Part shown: piece after piece, positions 1 through 9,809 of the stretch
Position numbering within the stretch: the first letter of the stretch is position 1
How the letters are laid out: each line of letters begins with the position of its first letter
Assembly (NCBI RefSeq): GCF_003437535.1
Contig: NZ_QSQT01000003.1
Location: forward strand, 1 to 64,000
From: Phocaeicola plebeius
GTDB taxonomy: Bacteria; Bacteroidota; Bacteroidia; Bacteroidales; Bacteroidaceae
Length of the DNA: 64,000 bases
Direction: 5' to 3'
Program-made: the position numbers and the translations under genes
The notes under the pieces: generated by a model
Database searches by the model: none
What the model saw: the letters and a program-made list of their open reading frames with translations, nothing else
Told to the model about the DNA's origin: nothing

Positions 1-45
1 AGAAATGCTTCAGGGTTTTTTGTATCCATAACCCAGATTTTATTG

Positions 46-53
46 TATCTTTG
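46..53 (+). promoter_or_regulatory. Bacteroidetes -7 box before fucosidase gene
   Basis: TATCTTTG matches the Bacteroidetes -7 consensus TAnnTTTG. It lies 47 bases before the fucosidase start. A TTTG at 19-22 could be the -33 element, but its 23-bp spacer is longer than usual. Confidence 0.5.
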
Positions 54-100
54 CAACTGGTTAAATCTAATTATATTGTTTTTTTAATTATCGAATAAGT

Positions 101-1423
101 ATGAGAACACGCATCTTACACCGTTGGAAAACGGTTTGTCTAGGGGGATTATTGGGTATTTCGTCATTATGTGCACAAGCAGATGGAACAGGCTATACGC
201 CCGCTCCAGAGAATCTGCAAGCCCGAAAGGAATTTCAGGATGGCAAGTTTGGCATCTTTCTGCACTGGGGAATTTATAGCATGTTTGGGCAGGGAGAATG
301 GTATATGAATACCGACAACATTGATTGCCATGAGTATGCAAAGGCTGCGTCAGGATTTTATCCTTCACGTTTTAATGCGCAGGAGTGGGTAGCTGCAATC
401 AAGGCTTCCGGAGCCAAATATATCTGTATTACTTCCCGTCATCATGATGGCTTTTCTATGTTTGATACGAAATATTCAGACTATGACATCGTGGATGCCA
501 CTCCTTTTAAACGAGATGTGATAAAGGAGCTGGCGGAAGAGTGCCGCAAGCAGGGAATAAGACTGCATTTATATTATTCACATCTGGACTGGACGCGTGA
601 AGATTATTATCCGTTGGGAAGAACGGGGCATGGAACCGGACGTACCTCACATGGAGAATGGGCAACTTATTATCAGTTCATGAATCATCAGCTTACGGAA
701 TTGCTGACTAACTATGGTCCGATTGGTGCTATCTGGTTTGATGGAATGTGGGATCAGCCCGATGGCTTTGACTGGAAATTGGAAGAACAGTATAAACTGA
801 TTCACAAATTACAGCCTGCATGTTTGATTGGAAACAATCATCATAAAACACCTTACCCAGGTGAAGACTTTCAGATGTTTGAACGTGACCTTCCCGGTGA
901 GAATAAAGCAGGACTGTCTGGACAGTCTGTAAGTGCGCTTCCGTTGGAAACTTGTGAAACGATGAATGGCATGTGGGGGTACAAAATAAAAGACCAGAAT
1001 TATAAGTCGGTTACCGATTTGGTTCGTCTGCTGGTACGTGCGGCAGGTAAAGGAGCTAATCTGCTGATGAATATCGGCCCTCAGCCTAATGGAGAATTGC
1101 CGTCTGTAGCTGTTGAACGCTTGAAAGGAGTGGGAGAGTGGATGTCGAAATATGGGGAAACCATTTATGGCACTACTGCAGGAAATGTAATGAGTGCTTC
1201 GTGGGGGACCACTACCCGTAAGGATAATATGCTTTATGTACATCTGTTAGCAGATCGTATGCCTCAGTTCGTGACCTTGCCGGTGACGGAAAAAGTTATT
1301 TCTTCTACTTTGTTCGGTACCGGTGAAAAAGTAAAATGGGAGAAAATTCAAGGTGGCATCGTATTGCATACAGAAAATTTGAAACCTTCTGTAGACTGTA
1401 TTGTGGCCTTAAAACTGAAATAA
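101..1423 (+). CDS. alpha-L-fucosidase, GH29 family, exported
   Basis: Predicted to release terminal L-fucose from host or dietary glycans in the periplasm or at the cell surface. A signal peptide of about 27 residues ends in an Ala-Gln-Ala site. The mature 413 residues form a GH29 TIM barrel. Visible motifs are FLHWG at about 53-57, HHDGF at 114-118, and WFDG at 212-215, whose Asp214 is the likely catalytic nucleophile by family analogy. At 440 residues it has the catalytic domain and a short C-terminal beta region, with no added carbohydrate-binding module. It stands alone: its own -7 box lies upstream and a strong terminator follows. No SusC/SusD genes are seen here, although the window starts only 100 bases upstream. 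Linkage preference cannot be read from the sequence. Confidence 0.9.
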   Translation: MRTRILHRWKTVCLGGLLGISSLCAQADGTGYTPAPENLQARKEFQDGKFGIFLHWGIYSMFGQGEWYMNTDNIDCHEYAKAASGFYPSRFNAQEWVAAIKASGAKYICITSRHHDGFSMFDTKYSDYDIVDATPFKRDVIKELAEECRKQGIRLHLYYSHLDWTREDYYPLGRTGHGTGRTSHGEWATYYQFMNHQLTELLTNYGPIGAIWFDGMWDQPDGFDWKLEEQYKLIHKLQPACLIGNNHHKTPYPGEDFQMFERDLPGENKAGLSGQSVSALPLETCETMNGMWGYKIKDQNYKSVTDLVRLLVRAAGKGANLLMNIGPQPNGELPSVAVERLKGVGEWMSKYGETIYGTTAGNVMSASWGTTTRKDNMLYVHLLADRMPQFVTLPVTEKVISSTLFGTGEKVKWEKIQGGIVLHTENLKPSVDCIVALKLK

Positions 1424-1442
1424 TTTGAATTTAAAATAAGAA

Positions 1443-1485
1443 AAAAGGATTGTCTGACACTTTAATAGTTGTGACAATCCTTTTT
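1443..1485 (+). terminator. Rho-independent terminator after fucosidase gene
   Basis: A 12-bp stem (1443-1454 with 1473-1484) closes an 18-base loop and runs into a T-tract. It separates the fucosidase gene from pncB. Confidence 0.85.
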
Positions 1486-1520
1486 CTTGTTTATATTTAC
1501 CACAAGAAAAACGAAATATC

Positions 1521-2693
1521 ATGGTGATAAAAACAATTTTGGATACAGATTTATATAAGTTTACTACTTCATACGCTTATATAAAGTTATTCCCTTATGC
1601 CATTGGAACCTTTACTTTTAAAGATAGGGATGAGACTGAATATACGGAAGGATTTCTGGAAGCCTTGAAAAATGAAATCCATAATCTGGAAATGGTGAAA
1701 CTGACATCGGAAGAGCAGGAATACATGACAACCCATTGTCGTTTTCTGCCCAGTGTGTATTGGGAGTGGCTTTCTTCCTTCCGGTTTGACCCGAATAAAA
1801 TAGAAGTATGGTTGGATGAGCACCATCACTTACAGATGACGGTGACCGATTACCTGTATAAGGTAACTCTTTATGAAGTGCCGCTACTGGCCATTGTTTC
1901 TGAAATAAAAAATCAATTTCTGAATCGCATTCCAGACAAGCAGGCAATATTGGCAAAACTGGCCGAAAAGGTGAACCTGTCGAATGCACACCAAATGCCT
2001 TTCTCCGAGTTTGGTACACGCCGACGTTTCTCTTTTGACGTGCAGAAGCTGGTGGTGGAATATCTGAAGGAACATGCACAGTATTGTACCGGTACATCCA
2101 ACTGTCACCTTGCCATGAAATATGATATGCGCCCTATGGGTACCCATCCTCATGAATGGTTTATGTTTCACGGAGCTCAGTTTGGTTACAAGCACGCCAA
2201 CTATATGGCATTGGAGAACTGGGTAAACGTGTATGATGGTGATTTGGGGACAGCCCTGTCTGATACCTATACATCTGATTCATTCCTCAGCAATTTCAGC
2301 CGGAAGCAGGCAAAGTTGTTTGACGGTGTACGTTGTGATTCCGGCGATGAATACGAATTTATAGAGCGGTTGATAGCCCGGTACAAGGAGTTAGGCATTG
2401 ACCCGACTACCAAAACGATTATCTTCAGTAATGCATTAGATTTCGAGAAGGCACTGAAGATTTATCAGTATTGCCAGGGAAAAATCCGCTGTTCCTTTGG
2501 TATCGGTACCAACTTGACGAACGACACAGGTTATCAGCCATCTAACATTGTGATGAAATTATCACGCTGCAAGATGAGTCAGAGTCAGGAATGGCGTGAA
2601 TGTGTCAAGCTTTCGGACGATATGGGCAAGCATATGGGAAGCATGACAGAGGTAGAAGCCTGTCTGCATGAGCTACGTTTGCTTACAGAATGA
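1521..2693 (+). CDS. pncB: nicotinate phosphoribosyltransferase
   Basis: Makes nicotinate mononucleotide from nicotinate and PRPP with ATP, the entry step of the Preiss-Handler NAD salvage route; cytosolic. The 390-residue length is normal. Visible features are the N-terminal DTDLYKFT segment, FSEFGTRRRFS at about 161-171, the GTHPHEW segment whose His211 is the likely phosphorylated histidine, and LFDGVRCDSGD, which is typical of the C-terminal barrel of this family. It starts 36 bases after the preceding T-tract. No terminator is obvious between its stop and the leu promoter at 2763, so read-through into the leu leader is possible. Confidence 0.94.
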   Translation: MVIKTILDTDLYKFTTSYAYIKLFPYAIGTFTFKDRDETEYTEGFLEALKNEIHNLEMVKLTSEEQEYMTTHCRFLPSVYWEWLSSFRFDPNKIEVWLDEHHHLQMTVTDYLYKVTLYEVPLLAIVSEIKNQFLNRIPDKQAILAKLAEKVNLSNAHQMPFSEFGTRRRFSFDVQKLVVEYLKEHAQYCTGTSNCHLAMKYDMRPMGTHPHEWFMFHGAQFGYKHANYMALENWVNVYDGDLGTALSDTYTSDSFLSNFSRKQAKLFDGVRCDSGDEYEFIERLIARYKELGIDPTTKTIIFSNALDFEKALKIYQYCQGKIRCSFGIGTNLTNDTGYQPSNIVMKLSRCKMSQSQEWRECVKLSDDMGKHMGSMTEVEACLHELRLLTE

Positions 2694-2762
2694 TAGATTT
2701 ATAGTCTGTTGCTTTTGTTTGTGTGAATTTGTTGTTTAAATAATGAAAAAACTTTCTTTTTA

Positions 2763-2793
2763 TTTTCTTATTTCAAAATATTGTATACCTTTG
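2763..2793 (+). promoter_or_regulatory. promoter of the leucine operon
   Basis: TACCTTTG at 2786-2793 is a perfect -7 box. A TTTT at 2763-2766, separated by exactly 19 bp, is a plausible weak -33 box. Transcription would start near 2798-2800, about 30 bases before the leader-peptide ORF. Confidence 0.75.
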
Positions 2794-2828
2794 CAGCATC
2801 TAAAACGAAACGTATAAAACGAACGATT

Positions 2829-2915
2829 ATGAACAACTTGTTTTTACATATTTTGCTATGCGGTCTGATTAATCTGCTGGAAAGCCCAGTGGGAAGTGAG
2901 TCGTGCGCATACTGA
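2829..2915 (+). CDS. leuL: leucine-rich leader peptide of the leu operon
   Basis: This 28-codon ORF begins ATG AAC AAC TTG and ends at TGA, directly followed by an in-frame TAG. Seven of codons 4-17 are leucine (positions 4, 6, 9, 10, 13, 16, 17) and two are isoleucine. Such enrichment just before leuA is the hallmark of an attenuation leader peptide. The N-terminal half reads MNNLFLHILLCGLINLL; the C-terminal half has no leucine and overlaps the antiterminator arm. The peptide is probably not functional itself: the act of translating it is the sensor. The symbol follows the enterobacterial leuL by analogy only; no sequence homology is claimed. Confidence 0.8.
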   Translation: MNNLFLHILLCGLINLLESPVGSESCAY

Positions 2916-2974
2916 TAGTAAAAATGAAATGATATCAAGCCTTTCTCACTTCCTTGTGCGAAAGGCTTTTTTTT
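2891..2974 (+). promoter_or_regulatory. leu operon attenuator (antiterminator and terminator)
   Basis: The terminator hairpin has a 9-bp stem (2937-2945 with 2960-2968), a mismatch, 3 more pairs (2947-2949 with 2956-2958) and a TTCCTT loop, then a run of T to 2974. Inside the leader ORF, GGAAGTGAG (2892-2900) is the exact complement of CTCACTTCC (2945-2953), which spans the upper 5' arm and the loop. Pairing of these two would disrupt the terminator. A ribosome stalled at the last Leu codons (2874-2879) leaves 2892-2900 free. One that reaches the stop at 2913 would cover part of it and let the terminator form. The sequence shows the pairings; the mechanism is inferred from classical amino-acid attenuation. 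Confidence 0.8.
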
Positions 2975-3003
2975 GAGATAACAAGAAATAAAAAGATAAT
3001 ATT

Positions 3004-4500
3004 ATGAGTGACAGATTATTTATTTTTGATACGACTCTTCGCGATGGGGAGCAGGTACCGGGATGCCAGTTGAACACAGTGGAAAAGATTCAGGTGGCAA
3101 AGCAGCTGGAAGCATTAGGTGTGGATGTAATTGAAGCCGGTTTTCCGATTTCAAGTCCGGGAGATTTTAATTCTGTAATTGAAATTTCTAAAGCGGTGAC
3201 TTGGCCGACTATCTGTGCGTTGACTCGTGCTGTGCAGAAAGATATTGATGTAGCGGCAGAAGCCCTGCAATATGCCAAACATAAACGTATTCATACGGGA
3301 ATCGGTACTTCTGATTCGCATATCAAGTATAAATTCAATTCTACCCGTGAAGAAATTATTGAACGTGCAGTAGCTGCCGTGAAATATGCAAGACGTTACG
3401 TAGATGACGTGGAGTTTTACGCAGAAGATGCCGGACGTACGGACAATGAATATCTGGCACGCGTAGTAGAAGCAGTAATTAAGGCTGGAGCTACAGTAGT
3501 GAACATTCCGGATACCACAGGCTATTGTTTGCCTGATGAATATGGTGCAAAAATCAAATACCTGATGGAGCATGTCAACGGAATAGACAAAGCAATTATC
3601 TCTACTCACTGTCATAACGATTTGGGCATGGCTACAGCCAATACCATCAGCGGAGTGTTGAACGGTGCCCGACAGGTGGAAGTAACCATTAACGGTATTG
3701 GTGAACGTGCCGGAAATACCTCGTTGGAAGAAGTGGCCATGATTTTACGTTGTCACCATGACATTCAGATTGATACCAATATCAATACACAGAAAATCTA
3801 TCCTACCAGCCGCATGGTGTCCAGTTTGATGAACATGCCGGTACAGCCTAACAAGGCTATCGTGGGACGTAATGCCTTTGCGCATTCTTCGGGTATCCAT
3901 CAGGACGGTGTGCTGAAAAATGTGCAGACTTACGAAATCATTGACCCGAAGGATGTGGGTATCGATGATAATGCCATTGTGCTGACTGCACGTAGCGGAC
4001 GTGCTGCCTTGAAGCATCGTTTGCATGTGCTGGGAGTGGAAATGACTCAGGAAAAACTGGATAAGGTATATGAGGATTTCTTGAAACTGGCTGACAAGAA
4101 AAAGGATATCACAGACGATGACATCTTGGTATTGGCAGGAGCCGACCGTAATGTGAACCACCATATCAAACTGGAATACCTGCAAGTGACAAGTGGTGTG
4201 GGTGTTCGTTCGGTAGCCAGTCTTGGACTGAATATCAGCGGAGAGCACTTTGAAGCAGCTGCTACAGGTAATGGACCGGTGGATGCCGCTATCAAGGCTG
4301 TGAAACAGATTATCAAACGCCAGATGACTTTGAAAGAGTTCACTATTCAGGCCATCAGCAAGGGTAGTGACGATGTGGGTAAAGTACACATGCAGGTGGA
4401 ATACGACGGCCAGATGTATTATGGCTTTGGCGCAAACACCGACATCATTGCCGCATCAGTAGAAGCATATATCGATTGTATCAATAAATTCAGAAAATAA
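3004..4500 (+). CDS. leuA: 2-isopropylmalate synthase
   Basis: First committed step of leucine synthesis: condenses acetyl-CoA with 2-oxoisovalerate. The 498 residues comprise an N-terminal HMGL-like TIM barrel with DTTLRDGEQ at 9-17, the metal-binding HCHND at about 202-206 and GIGERAGN near 236, followed by a C-terminal domain of the LeuA allosteric (leucine-binding) type from about residue 360. It is the first structural gene after the attenuator and is followed 19 bases later by leuC. Regulation is probably double: transcription attenuation by the leader and feedback inhibition by leucine at the C-terminal domain (family knowledge). Confidence 0.95.
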   Translation: MSDRLFIFDTTLRDGEQVPGCQLNTVEKIQVAKQLEALGVDVIEAGFPISSPGDFNSVIEISKAVTWPTICALTRAVQKDIDVAAEALQYAKHKRIHTGIGTSDSHIKYKFNSTREEIIERAVAAVKYARRYVDDVEFYAEDAGRTDNEYLARVVEAVIKAGATVVNIPDTTGYCLPDEYGAKIKYLMEHVNGIDKAIISTHCHNDLGMATANTISGVLNGARQVEVTINGIGERAGNTSLEEVAMILRCHHDIQIDTNINTQKIYPTSRMVSSLMNMPVQPNKAIVGRNAFAHSSGIHQDGVLKNVQTYEIIDPKDVGIDDNAIVLTARSGRAALKHRLHVLGVEMTQEKLDKVYEDFLKLADKKKDITDDDILVLAGADRNVNHHIKLEYLQVTSGVGVRSVASLGLNISGEHFEAAATGNGPVDAAIKAVKQIIKRQMTLKEFTIQAISKGSDDVGKVHMQVEYDGQMYYGFGANTDIIAASVEAYIDCINKFRK

Positions 4501-4519
4501 TAAATTAAACGAGAAACGT

Positions 4520-5917
4520 ATGGCTAATACATTATTCGACAAAATATGGGATGCACACATCGTGCAGAAGGTGGAAGACGGACCTACCCAGTTGTATATC
4601 GACCGTCTGTACTGTCATGAGGTAACCAGTCCGCAGGCTTTTGCCGGGATGCGTGCCCGTGGATTGAAGTGCTTCCGTCCGGAACGTATCTATTGTATGC
4701 CGGACCACAATACACCGACTCATGACCAGGACAAACCTATCGAAGATCCTGTATCTAAGGCACAGGTAGATGCGCTGGCAAAGAATGCAGCCGATTTCGG
4801 ACTGACGCATTTCGGAATGATGAACAAGAAAAACGGTATTATCCATGTGGTTGGTCCGGAACGAGGACTGACACTGCCGGGCATGACGATTGTGTGTGGT
4901 GACTCACATACTTCTACTCATGGAGCGATGGGAGCAGTGGCTTTTGGTATCGGTACCAGTGAAGTGGAAATGGTAATGGCTTCACAGTGTATCCTTCAGG
5001 CACGTCCCAAGACCATGCGTATCACGATTGACGGTAAGCTGGGCAAAGGTGTTACGGCAAAGGACGTTGCATTGTACATGATGTCAAAAATGACCACAAG
5101 CGGTGCGACCGGATATTTTGTGGAATATGCAGGTGAAGCTATTCGCAGTCTGACCATGGAAGGACGTCTCACATTGTGCAACTTGTCGATTGAAATGGGA
5201 GCCCGTGGAGGTATGATTGCTCCGGATGAAGTGACCTTTGAATACATCAAAGGACGTGAATATGCTCCTAAGGGTGAAGAATGGGATAAGGCCCTGGCTT
5301 ACTGGAAAACATTGAAGAGCGACGACGATGCCGTATTTGACAAGGAAGTACGTTATGACGCTGCAGATATTCAGCCGATGATTACTTACGGAACCAATCC
5401 GGGAATGGGCATGGCTGTTACATCGGATATTCCTACCACGGAAGGCATGAGTGAAGTAGAAAAAGGCTCTTTCGAAAAATCCATGCAATACATGGGATTC
5501 CAGCCGGGTGAAAGTCTGCTGGGTAAAAAAGTAGATTATGTGTTCTTGGGAGCTTGTACCAACGGACGTATTGAAGACTTCCGTGCGTTTGCTTCTATCG
5601 TGAAGGGAAGAAAGAAAGCTGATAATATCACTGCATGGCTGGTTCCGGGTTCTTGGATGGTAGACGAACAGATTCGTCAGGAAGGACTTGACAAAGTGTT
5701 GGAGGAAGCTGGATTTGAAATCCGTCAGCCGGGATGTTCTGCTTGTCTGGCCATGAACGACGACAAGATTCCTGCCGGAAAATATTCAGTATCTACAAGT
5801 AATAGAAACTTTGAAGGACGCCAGGGACCGGGTTCACGTACCTTGCTGGCAAGTCCGTTGACTGCGGCTGCCGCTGCCGTAACCGGTGTGATAACAGATC
5901 CAAGAACGTTAATGTAA
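4520..5917 (+). CDS. leuC: 3-isopropylmalate dehydratase, large subunit
   Basis: With LeuD it isomerises 2-isopropylmalate to 3-isopropylmalate; the same enzyme class can act on citramalate. It belongs to the aconitase superfamily with a 4Fe-4S cluster. The three cluster cysteines are visible: one in [10 protein letters not shown] (about residue 346) and two in [12 protein letters not shown] (about 406 and 409). [10 protein letters not shown] near residue 131 and the [10 protein letters not shown] substrate-binding segment near 430 are also present. Length 465 is standard for the bacterial LeuC type. Three bases separate its stop from the leuD start, so the subunits are likely translated together. 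Confidence 0.95.
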   Translation: MANTLFDKIWDAHIVQKVEDGPTQLYIDRLYCHEVTSPQAFAGMRARGLKCFRPERIYCMPDHNTPTHDQDKPIEDPVSKAQVDALAKNAADFGLTHFGMMNKKNGIIHVVGPERGLTLPGMTIVCGDSHTSTHGAMGAVAFGIGTSEVEMVMASQCILQARPKTMRITIDGKLGKGVTAKDVALYMMSKMTTSGATGYFVEYAGEAIRSLTMEGRLTLCNLSIEMGARGGMIAPDEVTFEYIKGREYAPKGEEWDKALAYWKTLKSDDDAVFDKEVRYDAADIQPMITYGTNPGMGMAVTSDIPTTEGMSEVEKGSFEKSMQYMGFQPGESLLGKKVDYVFLGACTNGRIEDFRAFASIVKGRKKADNITAWLVPGSWMVDEQIRQEGLDKVLEEAGFEIRQPGCSACLAMNDDKIPAGKYSVSTSNRNFEGRQGPGSRTLLASPLTAAAAAVTGVITDPRTLM

Positions 5918-5920
5918 AAA

Positions 5921-6526
5921 ATGAGTGTCATGAAACAGAAATTCAATATCATAACAAGTACTTGTATCCCTTTGCCATTGGAAAATGTGGATACTGACCA
6001 GATTATCCCGGCACGCTTCCTGAAAGCAACTACACGCGATGAAAAATTCTTTGGAGACAATTTGTTTCGCGACTGGCGTTATCATCCGGATGGTTCGCTG
6101 AACAAGGATTTTGTGCTGAACAATCCTAAATACAGCGGACAGATTTTAGTGGCCGGAAAGAACTTCGGTAGCGGTTCCAGCCGTGAACACGCTGCGTGGG
6201 CTATTGCCGGATATGGTTTTCGGGTGGTAGTTTCAAGCTTCTTTGCCGATATTCATAAGAACAATGAACTGAATAACTTTGTTTTGCCGGTGGTGGTAAG
6301 CGAAGAGTTCTTGAAAGAGCTGTTTGCTTCGATTGAAGCAGACCCTCAGACGGAAGTAGAGGTGAACTTACCGGCACAGACTATTACCAACAAAGCAACC
6401 GGAAAGTCTGAAACATTTGAAATCAATGTTTATAAGAAGCATTGTTTGATGAACGGACTGGATGACATTGACTTCTTGGTAGAGAACAAAGATAAGATAG
6501 AGGCTTTTGAAAAGGCACGCAACTGA
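5921..6526 (+). CDS. leuD: 3-isopropylmalate dehydratase, small subunit
   Basis: Small swivel-domain subunit that completes the active site of LeuCD. The signature [13 protein letters not shown] is at about residues 79-91 and the length of 201 is typical. ATG at 5921 is used; a second ATG three codons later (5930) is an alternative. It sits directly behind leuC and 12 bases before the second LeuA-like gene. Confidence 0.95.
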   Translation: MSVMKQKFNIITSTCIPLPLENVDTDQIIPARFLKATTRDEKFFGDNLFRDWRYHPDGSLNKDFVLNNPKYSGQILVAGKNFGSGSSREHAAWAIAGYGFRVVVSSFFADIHKNNELNNFVLPVVVSEEFLKELFASIEADPQTEVEVNLPAQTITNKATGKSETFEINVYKKHCLMNGLDDIDFLVENKDKIEAFEKARN

Positions 6527-6538
6527 CCGTAAAAAAGA

Positions 6539-8077
6539 GTGATTATGAATAATCATCCGAGAATAGAGATAATGGACACTACGTTACGCGACGGAGAACA
6601 GACCAGTGGCGTATCGTTTGTCCCTCACGAGAAGTTGATGATAGCCCGTTTGTTGCTGGAGGATTTAAAGGTAGACCGAATCGAAGTTGCTTCAGCCCGC
6701 GTGTCGGATGGTGAATTCAATGCAGTAAAAATGATTTGTGACTGGGCTGCACGCAGAGGTTTACTGCAGCGGGTAGAAGTCCTGGGATTCGTTGACGGAA
6801 AGATGTCGGTCGACTGGATTCATGATGCGGGAGGACAGGTCATCAACTTGCTTTCGAAAGGCTCTGAAAAGCATTGCCGCTATCAGTTGAAGAAGACTTT
6901 GGAGGAACATCTGGCTGACATACGGAATACGGTAGACTATGCGCACGAAAGAGGGCTTGAAGTCAATTTGTATCTGGAAGACTGGAGTAATGGTATTAAG
7001 GATTCACCGGACTATGTATTCGGATTGGTAGATGGTTTGCGCGACATCGGTATCCGTCGTTTCATGCTTCCTGATACCTTGGGAATTCTCAATCCCTTGC
7101 AGGTCATCGAATTCATGCGTAAAATGAAAAAGCGTTATCCAGACCTTCATTTTGATTTTCATGCGCACAATGACTATGATTTGGCTGTAAGTAACGTATT
7201 AGCAGCTGTATTGAGTGGGGTGAAAGGATTGCATACTACCATTAACGGGTTGGGAGAACGGGCCGGTAATGCCCCTCTGGCCAGTGTGCAGGCTATCTTG
7301 AAAGACCATTTTCATGCCATTACGCGCATCGATGAAAGTCGCTTGAATGATGTGAGTCGTGTAGTGGAATCTTATTCCGGTGTGACGATTCCGGCCAACA
7401 AGCCCATTGTGGGAGAGAGTGTGTTTACACAGGTGGCTGGCGTACATGCCGATGGAGACAATAAGAATAAACTCTACTTCAACGACCTGCTTCCGGAGCG
7501 TTTCGGACGTGTGCGTGAATATGCCTTAGGAAAAAATTCCGGGAAAGCCAACATCCGTAAGAATCTGGAGAGTATGGGCCTGGAACTGGATGAAGAATCC
7601 ATGCGCAAAGTCACCGAACGAATCATTGAACTGGGCGATCGTAAAGAACTGGTCACTCCCGAGGATTTGCCGTATATCATCAGTGACGTGTTGAAGCACG
7701 ATGGCATACAGAATAAGGTGAAATTGCTTAGTTACTTTGTAACCCTCGCCAAAGGATTGAAGCCGATGGCCACGCTTAGCATTGAGATTAACGGGAAAAC
7801 CTATCAGGAAAGTTCCAGCGGCGACGGACAGTACGATGCTTTTGTACGTGCGTTGCGCAAGATATATAAAGGTACATTAGGAAGAAAATTCCCGATGTTA
7901 CTGAACTATGCTGTGACTATTCCTCCTGGCGGACGTACGGATGCCTTTGTGCAGACTGTTATCACCTGGAATTATGAGGATAAGGAGTTCCGTACAAGAG
8001 GATTTGATGCCGACCAGACAGAAGCAGCCATCAAGGCGACAATTAAAATGTTGAACATGATAGAAGATTTAAATTAA
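6539..8077 (+). CDS. LeuA/CimA-type synthase, probable (R)-citramalate synthase
   Basis: A second HMGL-like acyl-CoA condensing enzyme in the operon. The 512 residues carry [10 protein letters not shown] at 12-21, HAHND near 214 for metal binding and GLGERAGN near 236, plus a C-terminal LeuA-type regulatory domain. The barrel diverges strongly from the upstream LeuA: it has YLEDWSNG and FMLPDTLG segments that I associate with the CimA-related branch. CimA condenses pyruvate and acetyl-CoA to citramalate, which LeuCD and LeuB can turn into 2-oxobutyrate for isoleucine. Its place between leuD and leuB suits that role. A second isopropylmalate synthase is the main alternative; the family is certain, the substrate is not. 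Confidence 0.75.
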   Translation: MIMNNHPRIEIMDTTLRDGEQTSGVSFVPHEKLMIARLLLEDLKVDRIEVASARVSDGEFNAVKMICDWAARRGLLQRVEVLGFVDGKMSVDWIHDAGGQVINLLSKGSEKHCRYQLKKTLEEHLADIRNTVDYAHERGLEVNLYLEDWSNGIKDSPDYVFGLVDGLRDIGIRRFMLPDTLGILNPLQVIEFMRKMKKRYPDLHFDFHAHNDYDLAVSNVLAAVLSGVKGLHTTINGLGERAGNAPLASVQAILKDHFHAITRIDESRLNDVSRVVESYSGVTIPANKPIVGESVFTQVAGVHADGDNKNKLYFNDLLPERFGRVREYALGKNSGKANIRKNLESMGLELDEESMRKVTERIIELGDRKELVTPEDLPYIISDVLKHDGIQNKVKLLSYFVTLAKGLKPMATLSIEINGKTYQESSSGDGQYDAFVRALRKIYKGTLGRKFPMLLNYAVTIPPGGRTDAFVQTVITWNYEDKEFRTRGFDADQTEAAIKATIKMLNMIEDLN

Positions 8078-8089
8078 AAGCATACAATT

Positions 8090-9151
8090 ATGGATTTTAA
8101 AATAGCAGTATTAGCCGGTGACGGAATCGGACCGGAAATCTCCGTTCAGGGAGTAGATGTAATGACAGCCGTTTGTGAGAAGTTTGGTCACAAGGTGGAT
8201 TATAAATATGCACTTTGTGGAGCACATGCTATCGATGAAGTAGGTGATCCGTTCCCTGAAGAAACTTATCAGATTTGTAAGGATGCCGATGCTGTGTTGT
8301 TCTCAGCAGTAGGTGACCCGAAATTTGACAATGACCCGACCGCAAAGGTACGTCCGGAACAGGGATTGCTGGCTATGCGTAAAAAACTGGGACTTTTTGC
8401 CAATATTCGTCCGGTACAGACCTTCAAGTGTCTGGTGCACAAATCTCCGTTGAAAGCCGAACTGGTAGACGGTGCAGATTTTCTCTGTATCCGCGAACTG
8501 ACAGGCGGTATGTATTTCGGAGAAAAATACCAGGATAATGACAAGGCATACGATACAAACATGTATACTCGTCCGGAAATTGAACGAATCTTGAAGGTTG
8601 GCTTTGAATATGCGATGAAACGTCGTAAACACCTGACTGTGGTAGATAAAGCTAATGTATTGGCTTCTTCTCGTTTGTGGCGTCAGATTGCACAGGAGAT
8701 GGCTCCTCAGTATCCGGAAGTGACAACTGACTACATGTTTGTGGATAATGCAGCCATGAAGATGATTCAGGAACCCAAGTTCTTTGATGTAATGGTTACA
8801 GAAAATACGTTCGGCGATATTTTGACAGACGAAGGTTCAGTAATCAGCGGCTCAATGGGCTTGTTGCCTTCGGCTTCTACAGGCGAGAGCACACCGGTGT
8901 TTGAACCGATTCACGGTTCATGGCCACAGGCAAAGGGACTGAATATTGCCAATCCGTTGGCACAGATTCTTTCCGTAGCCATGTTGTTTGAATATTTCGA
9001 TTGTAAGGAGGAAGGTGCACTTATCCGTCGTGTAGTAGATGCTTCTTTGGATGCCAATGTACGCACTCCGGAAATTCAGGTAGAAGGCGGAGCAAAATAT
9101 GGAACCAAAGAAGTTGGTGCTTGGATTGTAGACTATATTAAGAAGGCGTAA
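8090..9151 (+). CDS. leuB: 3-isopropylmalate dehydrogenase
   Basis: NAD-dependent oxidative decarboxylation of 3-isopropylmalate to 2-oxoisocaproate; could also serve 3-methylmalate in a citramalate route. It is in the isocitrate/isopropylmalate dehydrogenase family. The GDGIGPEI start motif is at 10-17 and the signature [15 protein letters not shown] follows near residue 235. The length of 353 is normal. It is the last gene of the operon, 12 bases behind the LeuA/CimA-like gene and ahead of a bidirectional terminator. Confidence 0.95.
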   Translation: MDFKIAVLAGDGIGPEISVQGVDVMTAVCEKFGHKVDYKYALCGAHAIDEVGDPFPEETYQICKDADAVLFSAVGDPKFDNDPTAKVRPEQGLLAMRKKLGLFANIRPVQTFKCLVHKSPLKAELVDGADFLCIRELTGGMYFGEKYQDNDKAYDTNMYTRPEIERILKVGFEYAMKRRKHLTVVDKANVLASSRLWRQIAQEMAPQYPEVTTDYMFVDNAAMKMIQEPKFFDVMVTENTFGDILTDEGSVISGSMGLLPSASTGESTPVFEPIHGSWPQAKGLNIANPLAQILSVAMLFEYFDCKEEGALIRRVVDASLDANVRTPEIQVEGGAKYGTKEVGAWIVDYIKKA

Positions 9152-9176
9152 AACGAAATATCTTATTAAATAGAAG

Positions 9177-9212
9177 AAAGGGAGGTCGCTTCATGGCAGA
9201 CCTCCCTTTTTA
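9177..9212. terminator. bidirectional terminator between leuB and msrA
   Basis: Perfect 11-bp stem (9177-9187 with 9199-9209) with GGGAGGTC and GACCTCCC arms, A-rich before and T-rich after. It can end leuB on the plus strand and msrA on the minus strand. Confidence 0.85.
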
Positions 9213-9215
9213 TGT

Positions 9216-9701
9216 TTAAAACTTCTTGACTCGGATGTGGCAGTAAGGTTCTCCTCCTGTCTTGTCATAATAGTGCTGGTGATAATCTTCAGCCGGCCAG
9301 AATTCGGATGCCGGAGTAAGGCGGGTATTTACCTCGTAGCCTTTTTCTCTTAGCAGCTGGATGATTGCTTCAGCTTCTGCTTTCTGCGCTTCGTTCAGGT
9401 AGAAAATCTCACTTCGGTACTGCGGACCTATGTCAGGACCTTGTCCGTCTGTCTGTGCCGGGTCGTGTATCTCGAAGAAAAGTTTGCATAATTCCTTGTA
9501 AGTGGTCTGCTCCGCATCGTATTCCACTAATACAGCTTCGGCATGCCCTGTAGTGTGTGCTTTTACTTCCTGATAAGTTGGGTGTTGTTCTTTTCCTCCC
9601 GTATATCCTACTGTGCTGCGAATAACTCTCTTGGCTCTCTCCATCTGATGTTGTACCCCCCAGAAGCATCCGCAGGCAAAAATGGCTTTTTCTATTTTCA
9701 T
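9216..9701 (-). CDS. msrA: peptide-methionine (S)-S-oxide reductase
   Basis: Repairs the S-epimer of methionine sulfoxide in proteins and free methionine. The catalytic GCFWG motif places Cys12 at the N-terminus. GHAEAVLVEYD and the QYRSEIFY segment are also characteristic. The 161 residues cover one MsrA domain only, with no fused MsrB and no signal peptide, so it should be cytosolic. It is monocistronic and convergent with leuB. Confidence 0.95.
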   Translation of the reverse strand: MKIEKAIFACGCFWGVQHQMERAKRVIRSTVGYTGGKEQHPTYQEVKAHTTGHAEAVLVEYDAEQTTYKELCKLFFEIHDPAQTDGQGPDIGPQYRSEIFYLNEAQKAEAEAIIQLLREKGYEVNTRLTPASEFWPAEDYHQHYYDKTGGEPYCHIRVKKF

Positions 9702-9809
9702 GATAATTGTCTGTTTAATGATTGTTCAAACTTACAAAAAAATATTGTAATCCCTCCTGAGTTAGAGGAAGAAATACTACCTTCGTTACAAATTCAAACG
9801 AAAGAAGAA

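Noticed and set aside
3745..4389. 214-codon minus-strand ORF in leuA
   Set aside because: Shadow of the conserved leuA frame.
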